NCBI GenBank assembly: GCA_945883235.1
Contig: CAMCXF010000001.1
Span: 1 to 64,000, forward strand
Length of the DNA stretch: 64,000 bases
Source of the DNA: Phenylobacterium deserti
Lineage (GTDB): Bacteria; Pseudomonadota; Alphaproteobacteria; Caulobacterales; Caulobacteraceae
Direction of reading: 5' to 3'
Shown here: in pieces, positions 1 through 11,952 of the stretch
Position numbering within the stretch: the stretch's first letter is position 1
How the letters are laid out: each line of letters starts with the position of its first letter
Made by a program: the position numbers and the translations under genes
Notes under the pieces: generated by a model
The model's input: the letters and a program-made list of their open reading frames with translations, nothing else
What the model was told of the DNA's origin: nothing
The model's database searches: none

Positions 1-458
1 ACCTCGGCGGCGATGTCGCCGTCGGGGTTGATTGAGGTAGCGGCGCCTGTGACCGCGTCACCGAGCGCGGCGAGGTGGCGAACCAGGGTGCGCAGCTCAT
101 CCTCCGTATCGCGGGAGGTTTCGCAGTCGGCCTCGTATTCGGCGTAGAAAGTAGCTGCAGTCGTATTGTGGATGTCGTTGATTGCCTTTGCGCGGACCTC
201 CGCCCGAACCTTCTGCGCCTCGGCCTCGATCTCGCGCGAGGTGCTGCGGTGTTCACGGACCACGCGGCTTTCGAAAGCCATGCAGAGACGCACGCCGCGA
301 TAGAGCTTCTCGACGGTCAGCGCGGCGGCCTGCACCGCCTCGGGCTCGACGGCCGTGTCGGCCTGAACAAACACCCGCTCGGCCAGCGCGGTGAGGCGCT
401 CGCTCATATGGCGGGCAGAGGCGGCCTGACGGGCAGCGATTTCGGTGGGATCGAACAT
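1..458 (-). CDS. Hypothetical helical protein, C-terminus cut by window edge (MFDPTEIAARQAASARHMSERLTALAERVF...)
   Basis: Reverse-strand translation from ATG at 458 stays open to position 1 (152 codons, no stop). Missing from the ORF track because it runs off the window. An SOS-box-like motif sits directly upstream. Confidence 0.8.
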   Translation of the reverse strand, partial: MFDPTEIAARQAASARHMSERLTALAERVFVQADTAVEPEAVQAAALTVEKLYRGVRLCMAFESRVVREHRSTSREIEAEAQKVRAEVRAKAINDIHNTTAATFYAEYEADCETSRDTEDELRTLVRHLAALGDAVTGAATSINPDGDIAAE

Positions 459-469
459 CTGGAGAAGGA

Positions 470-484
470 GAACATAAGAAGAAC
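470..484 (-). promoter_or_regulatory. Putative LexA (SOS) box, alphaproteobacterial type GTTC-N7-GTTC
   Basis: Plus strand reads GAACATAAGAAGAAC, i.e. GTTC-TTCTTAT-GTTC on the minus strand, 12 nt upstream of the ATG at 458. Confidence 0.65.
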
Positions 485-939
485 ATTTAGTCAACGCTTT
501 TCTTCGACGCGCACTCTCTCGATGACAGTTGTGACAACCCCCGGATGGGCCGCTTTGGCGGCACCGTCGAACTGAGGGTCATTGCAACAGGCACCGGAAT
601 TCGCTCTACAACCGGCCCGATATATGGCGAGCATGGCTGTCGAGATTTAGGATTACGCTCAGAAAGCGGACGTTGGGAACGGCAGCAGTGGGGGCTGAAC
701 CGACATTGGCTCAAGAGCCGAGAGCCGACGCCCAGAAGGGTCGTTCGATGACAGCTTCCGTGCAGCGAGGCTCGGACCGGAAGACGGGTCGGCAGATATT
801 CGGCGCTGAGCCATTGGCGAGATCGGCGAATTCCCGCCCGTTACTCTATCCTCAAGTCAGGAAACGATGAACGCGACGGTGTTGGCGCTCTGCCTCCCGT
901 ATGGCTAGGCTCCAGAGAAACACATCAGGGAGACCGTCA

Positions 940-1890
940 ATGAACAGCCTCTGGAGCGTGGCGCTCGCGCTCGTCTTGGCTATGGGCGCTGGGGCCGTCA
1001 CCGTGGCGCAGGTTCCACCGCCCGCCGACCCCGGGCCGCCCCTTAGCGGCTATCCCCGCGACGCCCTTCGGGCGCCGACGCCAGCAGAACTGAAGACCTC
1101 CACCTATGTCCGCGACGTCATCTACGGCCACCGTGACGGCATGGCGCTCACCTACGATGTCTTCAGGCCGGTGAAGAACGCCAATGGCGCGCTGGTGGTG
1201 AACATGGTGTCCGCCGGCTGGAGATCGTCATGGGCCCCGCCGGAAGAACGCCAGGCCCGCTATCAGGCGCTGATCGACAAGGGCTTCACCGTCGTCGCGC
1301 TCTACCACGCCTCGGCGCCGCGCTTCCAGGTTCCGGACGCGGTCGCGGACGTCCGGCTCGGGATGCGCCACATCAAGTTGCATGCCGCCGACTACGGCGC
1401 CGATCGTGCGCGAATCGGGGCGTGGGGCGCGAGCGCCGGAGGCCATCTGGCGCTCGTCGCCGGCATGATGGCCGATGACGGAAACCCCACGGCCGCCAAC
1501 CCCCTTGAGCGTTCCGGCAATCGCGTCGCGGCCGTCGTCGCCTACTTCCCGCCCACCGACCTAGCCACTCTCCTGCAAGGCCGCCCCAAGGCCGGCGCCA
1601 TCGCTTTCGATGACAAGCTCTTTGCTTCGGTCTCGCCCATCCTCAGCGTCGATGCCCGCGATCCGCCGACGCTTATTTTGCATGGCGACGCCGACAGGGG
1701 CGTGCCGCCCGCTCAGTCCGAAGCCATGCACACAGCCCTCGAAAGGGCCGGGGTCGAAAACAGGCTGAAGTTTTACTCGGGGGCCGACCACGATTTCTAC
1801 GTCAAGGGCGACCCGGCCAAGACCGACGCGTACGCCACCGATGCCATGAATGCGATGGTCGGCTGGTTCGAAAGCCACCTGAAGAAGTAG
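940..1890 (+). CDS. Secreted alpha/beta hydrolase (esterase/lipase-like)
   Basis: Signal peptide MNSLWSVALALVLAMGAGAVTVAQ; GAWGASAGGHLA nucleophile elbow; LILHGDADRGVP and HDFY motifs. ATG at 940 preceded by AGGGAGA; the ORF opens at 901. Confidence 0.85.
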   Translation: MNSLWSVALALVLAMGAGAVTVAQVPPPADPGPPLSGYPRDALRAPTPAELKTSTYVRDVIYGHRDGMALTYDVFRPVKNANGALVVNMVSAGWRSSWAPPEERQARYQALIDKGFTVVALYHASAPRFQVPDAVADVRLGMRHIKLHAADYGADRARIGAWGASAGGHLALVAGMMADDGNPTAANPLERSGNRVAAVVAYFPPTDLATLLQGRPKAGAIAFDDKLFASVSPILSVDARDPPTLILHGDADRGVPPAQSEAMHTALERAGVENRLKFYSGADHDFYVKGDPAKTDAYATDAMNAMVGWFESHLKK

Positions 1891-2098
1891 TCCGATAGCA
1901 GACCCTTCGAGGGACCGTGAAGGGGGGAAAGCGGATCTTTGTCAGTCCGGATTCCACCTGCACAGCAGTACCCATCAGCACGAAAAGGGCTCCTCCGTCT
2001 CCGATCAGCAGAAGCATCATAAGTGTGAAAGTGGAGGTTTGCTCAAGTGCCGAAAGCAGACCTCGCCAACACTCGCAGGCCGGCGTTATACGCGCTTC

Positions 2099-2475
2099 AT
2101 GGCTGACGAAGATTTGCGGCATATCTCGGGAATGCCTGACATTCCCCGCGTGGAGATAAATCCCGACGCGATTAGAGCTTTCACCACGAACAGCGACTTC
2201 ATGTGGCTGGCAGTGGAATTGCTAAAGGAAGTCGCGGCCTACACGTGCAACGCAGCCGGGCTCACTGACGAAACCGGAACGTGGAGTCGGGACGAGGCCG
2301 TCGTGGGCGGCAACATGATACGCCTCTACAAGCTTATGCACGCGATCTTAGATCAGACAACGCAGAAGCGCGGGGAGATCGCGTTCACGCTTTTCCGGCT
2401 TGCGTTTGAGACCATCGTCAACGTCCGCTACTTGATCAAGCATCACGCGCCCGATCTGGTGACCTCTTACGTCAG
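2099..2475 (+). pseudogene. DUF5677-like protein, 3' end lost at a transposase junction
   Basis: MADEDLRHISGMPDIPRVEINPDAIRAF...FRLAFETIVNVRYLIKHHAPDLVTSYVS, then the frame continues into antisense transposase sequence (ORF 2039..2842). Confidence 0.55.
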
Positions 2476-2793
2476 CCTCGCGCTCCAGTCGGCGGCTCGA
2501 CGGCACGCGGTTCAGGTAGCCGTAGACGTAGAGCTTCAGCAGCGTCGCCGGATGATAGGAAGGCCGGCCGGTCGCGGCTGGCGCCACCGCAAAGCCCAGG
2601 CCTCCCAGATCGAGCTCGTCCACGAAGACGTCGATCACCCGCACCGGGTTGTCCTCCGACACGTAGTCATCAAGGCAGCTGGGAAGCAGCGTCGGCTGCC
2701 GGCGGTCTTCACCTTCGACGAAGCGGGACATCTCATCACCCCCAACCTTGCTACATCACGAGTCTACGGTGCTTCGCGTTTTTACACAGCCTC
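2475..2793 (-). mobile_element. Remnant of an IS1182-family element: N-terminal ~86 aa of transposase plus one end
   Basis: Minus ORF MSRFVEGEDRRQPTLLPSCLDDYVSEDNPVRVIDVFVDELDLGGLGF...GRPSYHPATLLKLYVYGYLNRVPSSRRLEREA is typical of IS1182-type transposase N-termini. Homology stops at ~2475. Possible terminal sequence cgtttttacacagcctc ends at ~2793. Confidence 0.8.
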
Positions 2794-2930
2794 GGTCGTT
2801 TCTCTCCGTTGGCTCGGTGCGCGGAAGCAGACCTTCGGCTAACCGACCTCTAAGCGGAGGCAACAAATGTCTCCGATAAGATGAAGACTCGCGGACGCGG
2901 TACCCATCCCCACAAGCACACTACCAACCC

Positions 2931-3003
2931 GGGCCTACGGCCTGCCCCCTCCACCACGCCCTCTGCGGGGCGCGGTCCCCCTCCCGCCGCTTCGCGGGGG
3001 GAT
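2931..3003. repeat. GC-rich dispersed intergenic repeat, copy 1
   Basis: gcctacggcctgccccctccaccacgccctctgcggggcgcggtccccctcccgccgcttcgcgggggg, near-identical to copy 2 at ~24240-24312. Confidence 0.8.
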
Positions 3004-3055
3004 AAGGGGACGACATTGAGGCGCGAGGAGCTTGGGAAACCTGGGAGATTGAAAC

Positions 3056-3367
3056 ATGACCCTGGCCCTGGGTCCGTTTGATCCCGCCGCGTACCTCGAC
3101 ACGCCCGAGGCGGTCGCCGAGTACCTTGTCGCCGCCTTCGAGAGCGGGGAGCAGGCGGTGATAGCCGATGCCCTGGGGGTCGTCGCCAAGGCGCGCGGGA
3201 TGACCCAGCTTTCACGTGACACCGGTCTGGCCCGCCCGGCCCTCTATCGCGCGCTAAGTCCTGACGGTCGCCCTGAGTTCGCGACTGTCCTGAAGGTGCT
3301 GCACGCCCGTGGTGTGCGGTTGACGCCCGAGGCCGCGTCGAACCGACTGCCAGGCGCCGCAACGTAA
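3056..3367 (+). CDS. HigA/HI1420-type addiction-module antidote protein (XRE-like HTH)
   Basis: MTLALGPFDPAAYLDTPEAVAEYLVAAFESGEQAVIADALGVVAKARGMTQLSRDTGLARPALYRALSPDGRPEFATVLKVLHARGVRL matches the family pattern. Confidence 0.85.
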   Translation: MTLALGPFDPAAYLDTPEAVAEYLVAAFESGEQAVIADALGVVAKARGMTQLSRDTGLARPALYRALSPDGRPEFATVLKVLHARGVRLTPEAASNRLPGAAT

Positions 3368-3520
3368 CCTTTGGCCCCTCGGTTGCGGCGCACAAGAACG
3401 CATGCTAGTAGGCGCGCGGCTTTGGGACAGGGGCGATTTCGAGCTCCAGGACCGAGGTGCTTTTTTCAAGCGCTTTCAAGCCTTTAGTCGCGGCGGACTG
3501 CTCCGTCCGCGGCTCGTGAA

Positions 3521-5634
<2,114 letters not shown>

Positions 5635-5665
5635 ACTAACCGTCGCAGGGAGCGAGTAGCCGGCG

Positions 5666-6538
5666 ATGGCCAGCGTCAAGGAAATGCGCAATCGGATCGG
5701 AAGCGTGAAAGCCACGCAGAAGATCACGAAAGCGATGCAGATGGTGGCAGCTGCAAAGCTGCGCCGCGCGCAGAGCGCTGCCCAGAATTCACGGCCCTAT
5801 GCCCAGCGCATGGCCGCCGTGATCGCCAATCTGGCGGCGGGCGTGTCCGGCGACGGCGCCCCGAAGCTGCTGGTCGGCACGGGGTCGGATCAACGCCATC
5901 TGGTGGTGATCGCCACGTCGGATCGGGGTCTGGCGGGCGGTTTCAACACCATCATCGTGCGCGCCGCGCGTCAGAAGATCGACGCGCTGCTGGCCGCCGG
6001 CAAGGACGTCAAGGTGCTGACCGTCGGTCGCAAGGCCCGCGACCAGCTGCGCCGCATCCATGCCAGCCGCATCGTCGGTGACTTTGAGGTGGGTGGAAGC
6101 CCGTCCCTGGCCGTCGCAGCCGAGGTCTCCACCCGCATCCGCGAGATGTTCGAGGCCGGGGAGGTGGATGTCGTCCACATGGTGTTCAGCCAGTTCAAGT
6201 CGGTGGTCACCCAGATCCCGACGGTGACGCAGCTGATCCCCGCTGAAGTGGCTACCGGCGCGCCGACTATCGACCTGAAGGGCGCGTCCTATGAGTACGA
6301 GCCGGACGAGGAAACCATCCTCGCCGACTTGCTGCCGCGCAACATCACCACCCAGTTGTTCTCGGCCATGCTCGAGAACCAGGCCGGATTCTTCGCCGCC
6401 CAGATGACGGCGATGGACAACGCCACCCGCAACGCCGGCGACATGATCGCCAGTCTTACCCTGCAGATGAACCGTGCACGCCAGGCGCAGATTACCAAGG
6501 AGCTGATCGAGATCATCTCCGGTGCCGAAGCGCTCTAA
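5666..6538 (+). CDS. atpG: ATP synthase F1 subunit gamma
   Basis: [37 protein letters not shown]-terminal [15 protein letters not shown]. Confidence 0.98.
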   Translation: MASVKEMRNRIGSVKATQKITKAMQMVAAAKLRRAQSAAQNSRPYAQRMAAVIANLAAGVSGDGAPKLLVGTGSDQRHLVVIATSDRGLAGGFNTIIVRAARQKIDALLAAGKDVKVLTVGRKARDQLRRIHASRIVGDFEVGGSPSLAVAAEVSTRIREMFEAGEVDVVHMVFSQFKSVVTQIPTVTQLIPAEVATGAPTIDLKGASYEYEPDEETILADLLPRNITTQLFSAMLENQAGFFAAQMTAMDNATRNAGDMIASLTLQMNRARQAQITKELIEIISGAEAL

Positions 6539-8113
<1,575 letters not shown>

Positions 8114-8120
8114 GAAGCCG

Positions 8121-8387
8121 ATGGCCGAAAAGCTGCACTTCTCCCTGGTCTCACCGGAACGCGAGCTGTTCTCAGGGCTGGTGGACCAGGTGGACGCGCC
8201 GGGCTCCGAAGGGGGTTTCGGCGTCCTGGCCGGCCATGCGCCGTTCATGACCGCGCTGAAAGAAGGCCCCGTGAGCGTACACAACGACGGTTCGGTCACG
8301 GTCTATGATGTTCGCGGCGGATTTGCCGACGTTACGCCCGACGGCCTGACGATCCTGGCGGAACACGCCGCTGAAGCTGCAAAGTAG
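8121..8387 (+). CDS. atpC: ATP synthase F1 subunit epsilon (short form)
   Basis: MAEKLHFSLVSPERELFSGLVDQVDAPGSEGGFGVLAGHAPFMTAL; only 88 aa. Confidence 0.95.
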   Translation: MAEKLHFSLVSPERELFSGLVDQVDAPGSEGGFGVLAGHAPFMTALKEGPVSVHNDGSVTVYDVRGGFADVTPDGLTILAEHAAEAAK

Positions 8388-8483
8388 GCAAATAATATTA
8401 TTGCCGTAATTTCGTCGCCAAGAGGCCTTGCCTAGGCCGCTAACCTCAAGTTTTATGCCGTGCCGAAGTTAGGGAACCTTGAA

Positions 8484-9149
8484 ATGCGTCTCGCCGTCTC
8501 CAGCCTGATCCTCGCCGCCGGCCTCGCTACGGCCGTGCATGCTCAGCCGGAAACGGCGGCACAGCCGGCACCCGCGCCGGCTGCAGCGCCTGCACCCGCT
8601 GCTGAAGCCCCGGCTGTCGTCGTGCCGCCTGCGATGCCAGCCGAGCCCGCGCCGCCGCCGCCGACGGTGCCGACGACTGGCAACGGAGCCGAGGCGATCG
8701 CGATCCTGGAAAGGATCTGCAAGCCCTCCGTGCGTGGCGAAAAGCTGGACGTACTGGCCAAGGCCAATGGATTCAAACTGAACCGCCGTGAACAAACCTG
8801 GAGCCGCCAGTTTGGTCCTGACAAGGGGTACTCCGTGATCCTGTTCCCGGCCGGTTCCAACAAGGGCGTCTGCCTGACCGAACTGCGCTATCCGATGGGC
8901 CAGGACGCTGAAGTCGCCAAGGCGCTCAACGTCTGGGCTTTTGTGCACCAGCCGCCGCTGGACCCGACCGCCAACTACACTCAGGCTCAGGATCCGGACG
9001 GCCTGAAGCGCGTGCGGCGGTCTTGGGAAAACCTGACGGCCACCGACAGCATCGGCCTCAATTTCTCGACGGTTCGCAAGGCGGACGACACCCCGCTGAG
9101 CCCCAAGTACGACACGGCAACGATGCAGTATCAGGAACGCAAGTTCTGA
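8484..9149 (+). CDS. Hypothetical secreted protein with Pro/Ala-rich linker
   Basis: Signal peptide MRLAVSSLILAAGLATAVHAQ, low-complexity APAP linker, then a globular part. ATG at 8484; the ORF opens at 8460. Confidence 0.75.
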   Translation: MRLAVSSLILAAGLATAVHAQPETAAQPAPAPAAAPAPAAEAPAVVVPPAMPAEPAPPPPTVPTTGNGAEAIAILERICKPSVRGEKLDVLAKANGFKLNRREQTWSRQFGPDKGYSVILFPAGSNKGVCLTELRYPMGQDAEVAKALNVWAFVHQPPLDPTANYTQAQDPDGLKRVRRSWENLTATDSIGLNFSTVRKADDTPLSPKYDTATMQYQERKF

Positions 9150-9406
9150 TAGCTCTGGCCGACGTCGCCGGCCTCCTCGGCGTCTTCGTTATCCTGATCG
9201 CCTATGCTGGTGCTGCCATGGGACGGCTGGACCCCCGGCGTCCGGCGTCGCTGCTGGCCAATTTGCTGGGCGCGACGGCGATCCTCTATTCGCTGTTCAC
9301 CGAGGCGTTCAATCTGTCGGCTGTGGCCATGGAGGGCGCGTGGGTTCTGGTGTCGGGCATTGGCTTGATCCGGTGGGCCGTCGAGGCGCGCAAGGCCCGC
9401 AAGTAA
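9146..9406 (+). CDS. Small membrane protein (CBU_0592-like)
   Basis: ALADVAGLLGVFVILIAYAGAAMGRLDPRRPASLLANLLGATAILYSLFTEAFNLSAVAMEGAWVLVSGIGLIRWAVEARKARK. Frame open from 9023; start uncertain and probably overlaps the upstream stop. Confidence 0.65.
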   Translation: MIALADVAGLLGVFVILIAYAGAAMGRLDPRRPASLLANLLGATAILYSLFTEAFNLSAVAMEGAWVLVSGIGLIRWAVEARKARK

Positions 9407-9416
9407 CAGACCCTTT

Positions 9417-10169
9417 TCAGGCGGCGGGCACCCGGACCTCCGCCAGCCAGCTCAGCGTCGCCTCGGCAACCGCTTCCCAGCCGGTTTCACCGATCAGCCA
9501 GTGGCTCATGCCCGGCATCATCGCATAGGCGGCCCCGATGCGCTCTGCGGTCTGGCGGACCGTGTTGATCGGATGAACCACGTCACGTTCGCCGGCCAGC
9601 ACCAAGGTCGGCATGGGCAAGGCACCGGTACCGACGCTGGTGGTCATGAACGGATCAAGCCACCAGTTCAGAACCTCCCGAACCGCGCGACCGCTCTCGG
9701 GGCACAGGCGGTCAAGGATGGCCTGCTGTTCGGACTTCGGCACCCGGTCCAGGCCATGGGAGCGCATGAGACCACGGTCTGGCGTCACCGACCCCATCCA
9801 GAACGGATCGGCCAGCTGAACCCCTAACGCAGTGGCCGCTTCTTCCATGCTGGAACCATGGACCCCCCAGGGCGCTGAAGGGGCCAGCAGGGCGACCGCA
9901 GCCGCGTTGGCCCGGCGGGCCGCAAGCTGGCAGACCAGGCCGCCCATGGAGTGGCCCAACAGAACCGGCCGCTCCGGAAGCGTGGTGCACAGGTCGACGA
10001 TGCTGGTGACAAAGTCACTGATCGAGCGCCCAGCAGCCGAGCCGGCCTTGTCGCGCCCCGGAAGGTCGGGTGCCAGTACGGTCCAGCCCTGCGCTTCGAA
10101 GGGTTCGCGGAAACGTTCAAACGCCCATCCGCCACAGAAGGCACCGTGCACCATAATAACGGTCGGCAT
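9417..10169 (-). CDS. Alpha/beta hydrolase
   Basis: MPTVIMVHGAFCGGWAFERF, GHSMGG elbow, GERDVVHP, GMSHWL. Confidence 0.88.
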   Translation of the reverse strand: MPTVIMVHGAFCGGWAFERFREPFEAQGWTVLAPDLPGRDKAGSAAGRSISDFVTSIVDLCTTLPERPVLLGHSMGGLVCQLAARRANAAAVALLAPSAPWGVHGSSMEEAATALGVQLADPFWMGSVTPDRGLMRSHGLDRVPKSEQQAILDRLCPESGRAVREVLNWWLDPFMTTSVGTGALPMPTLVLAGERDVVHPINTVRQTAERIGAAYAMMPGMSHWLIGETGWEAVAEATLSWLAEVRVPAA

Positions 10170-10247
10170 GGCTCTTCCCCAATCTGAACCCAAGGAACGA
10201 CCCTAGAGGGTGGCGGCCCTGAGGGGAAACCCGTTCGCGTCTCTGGA

Positions 10248-10736
10248 TCAGCCAACAGCGCTTCGGGTCGCCGCAAAGGGTGCGAACGCCAGGGCCACCG
10301 TCTCGTAGACGGCGCGCTTGAACGGTACGATCAGCTTCGGCGCTTCCGCCAGATAGCCCCAGCGCCATAGATCAAACTCGGGCTCGTCATGACTGGCCAG
10401 GTCGAACTCGGCGTCCTCCCCGTCAAACCGGAACGCAAACCAGACCTGCCGTTGACCCCGGAAGCCCCGCACCGATTTCGGACCGGAGAAGCTGGCCGGG
10501 AAATCATAGACGATCCAGTCATCGGTGCGGCCCAGATAGGTCGCGCTGACGGCCCCGGTCTCTTCGGCCAGCTCTCGACGCGCAGCGGCCTCAAGGTCTT
10601 CGCCGGGATCGACGCCACCTTGCGGAAACTGCCAGCCGGCAGGGGTGGTGTGGGCACGTCGGCCCAGCCAGACCCGCCCATCGGGATGAAAAAGCACGAC
10701 CCCCACATTGGGGCGATACTGCGTTAGATCGGTCAT
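10248..10736 (-). CDS. rppH: RNA pyrophosphohydrolase (NUDIX)
   Basis: YRPNVGVVLFHPDGRVWLGRRA; Nudix box GGVDPGEDLEAAARRELAEETG. Confidence 0.92.
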   Translation of the reverse strand: MTDLTQYRPNVGVVLFHPDGRVWLGRRAHTTPAGWQFPQGGVDPGEDLEAAARRELAEETGAVSATYLGRTDDWIVYDFPASFSGPKSVRGFRGQRQVWFAFRFDGEDAEFDLASHDEPEFDLWRWGYLAEAPKLIVPFKRAVYETVALAFAPFAATRSAVG

Positions 10737-11887
10737 CGCTTGATAGTCAGAGCCGATACCGGGGCCAGCTGATAGCCCTTTTCTTCCACTGCGTTGGCCC
10801 AGGCTACAACCTTCTGCAGGGTGACGGGATAGGCAAAACCGGAGCCCAAAGCCTGTCCGCGCTGCAGGGCGCCGGCCTCCAGGGCGGCAAGTTGCTGGTC
10901 GATAGCCGGACCGGAGAGTTTGTCGTCAATCACGCGTTCGGCGGACGCGCGCGGAAGGCCCCCGCCCTTTCCCGCCGCCGAGCCATCGTCGACGAAGGCG
11001 AGCCCACGGGCCTTCATCGAACTGGCCAGCGCAGCATAGGCCGGGGCGCTCGTGAGGAACCGCCCGCCCTGATAGTTGGTCAGACCGAAGTAGCCGGTCG
11101 CCCGCGACAGAATCCACTCCAGCTTTTTGGTGATTTCGCCCGGCTGGGCGTCTGTCATCAGGGTGTAGGGGCCAGTGTCGTTGTCCGGATAGTTTTCAGG
11201 CTCCATGGGCGCTTCGATCAGCACCTCGTGCCCATAGTTGCGCGCCAGATCGATCCAGCCCTGAAGGCCGTCAGCATAGACCACGAATGAGAGGGTTATT
11301 TCTGGCCGCAGCGTCTCGATCGCCTGTCGGGTCGCACGGGCATTGAGGCCGAGACCGCCGATGACCAGGGCCACCTTTGGACGGCCGTTCGACTGGAATG
11401 GTCGGGCGTAGATCTGCGCCGGCGTGCGGCCATCCTGGGCGATGATCGGCAGCGGGCCGCCGGGACCCTGCGCGTAGAACCCGACGATCGGGGCGACTGC
11501 AAGGGCACCGCCGGCGAAGGGTTGTGCGACGGGCGGCGAATTGGCCGCGCGAACGGCCTGCGGAGACAGCGGACGCTCCGAGAGCCGGATGACATCGGCA
11601 TAGACATGAGCCTTGCCGTGAGCGGGTTTCAACGCGGCGCGCCACCCTACGGGCGCGGCCTTGAAGACGGGAGCCAAGGCCTTTCGGGCGGGGTCCTGGC
11701 CGCCCAGGGGGCCCAGCAGGCTGATCAGCGCCGCCACCGTCGCCACGAACCCTGCACCCGCCAGACCCAGCCCGACCAATGGGTTCTTCGCAAAAGCACG
11801 CAGATCGACGGCTGGCAGCTTCAACGCCGGTAGCTTTAGCTTGGGCAGGGCGATAGCGGCCAAGATGCAGGTCTCCTCAACCCGCAT
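10733..11887 (-). CDS. Divergent polysaccharide deacetylase family protein
   Basis: PKVALVIGGLGLNARATRQAIETLRPEITLSFVVYADGLQGWIDLARNYGHEVLIEAPMEPENYPDNDTGPYTL; overlaps rppH by ATGA. Confidence 0.88.
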   Translation of the reverse strand: MRVEETCILAAIALPKLKLPALKLPAVDLRAFAKNPLVGLGLAGAGFVATVAALISLLGPLGGQDPARKALAPVFKAAPVGWRAALKPAHGKAHVYADVIRLSERPLSPQAVRAANSPPVAQPFAGGALAVAPIVGFYAQGPGGPLPIIAQDGRTPAQIYARPFQSNGRPKVALVIGGLGLNARATRQAIETLRPEITLSFVVYADGLQGWIDLARNYGHEVLIEAPMEPENYPDNDTGPYTLMTDAQPGEITKKLEWILSRATGYFGLTNYQGGRFLTSAPAYAALASSMKARGLAFVDDGSAAGKGGGLPRASAERVIDDKLSGPAIDQQLAALEAGALQRGQALGSGFAYPVTLQKVVAWANAVEEKGYQLAPVSALTIKR

Positions 11888-11952
11888 CCTCGCCGAACAT
11901 GGTTAACGGGCGCTTTCGCTCGCGGCGAATTGCTGGATCTGGATGGCGCGCC

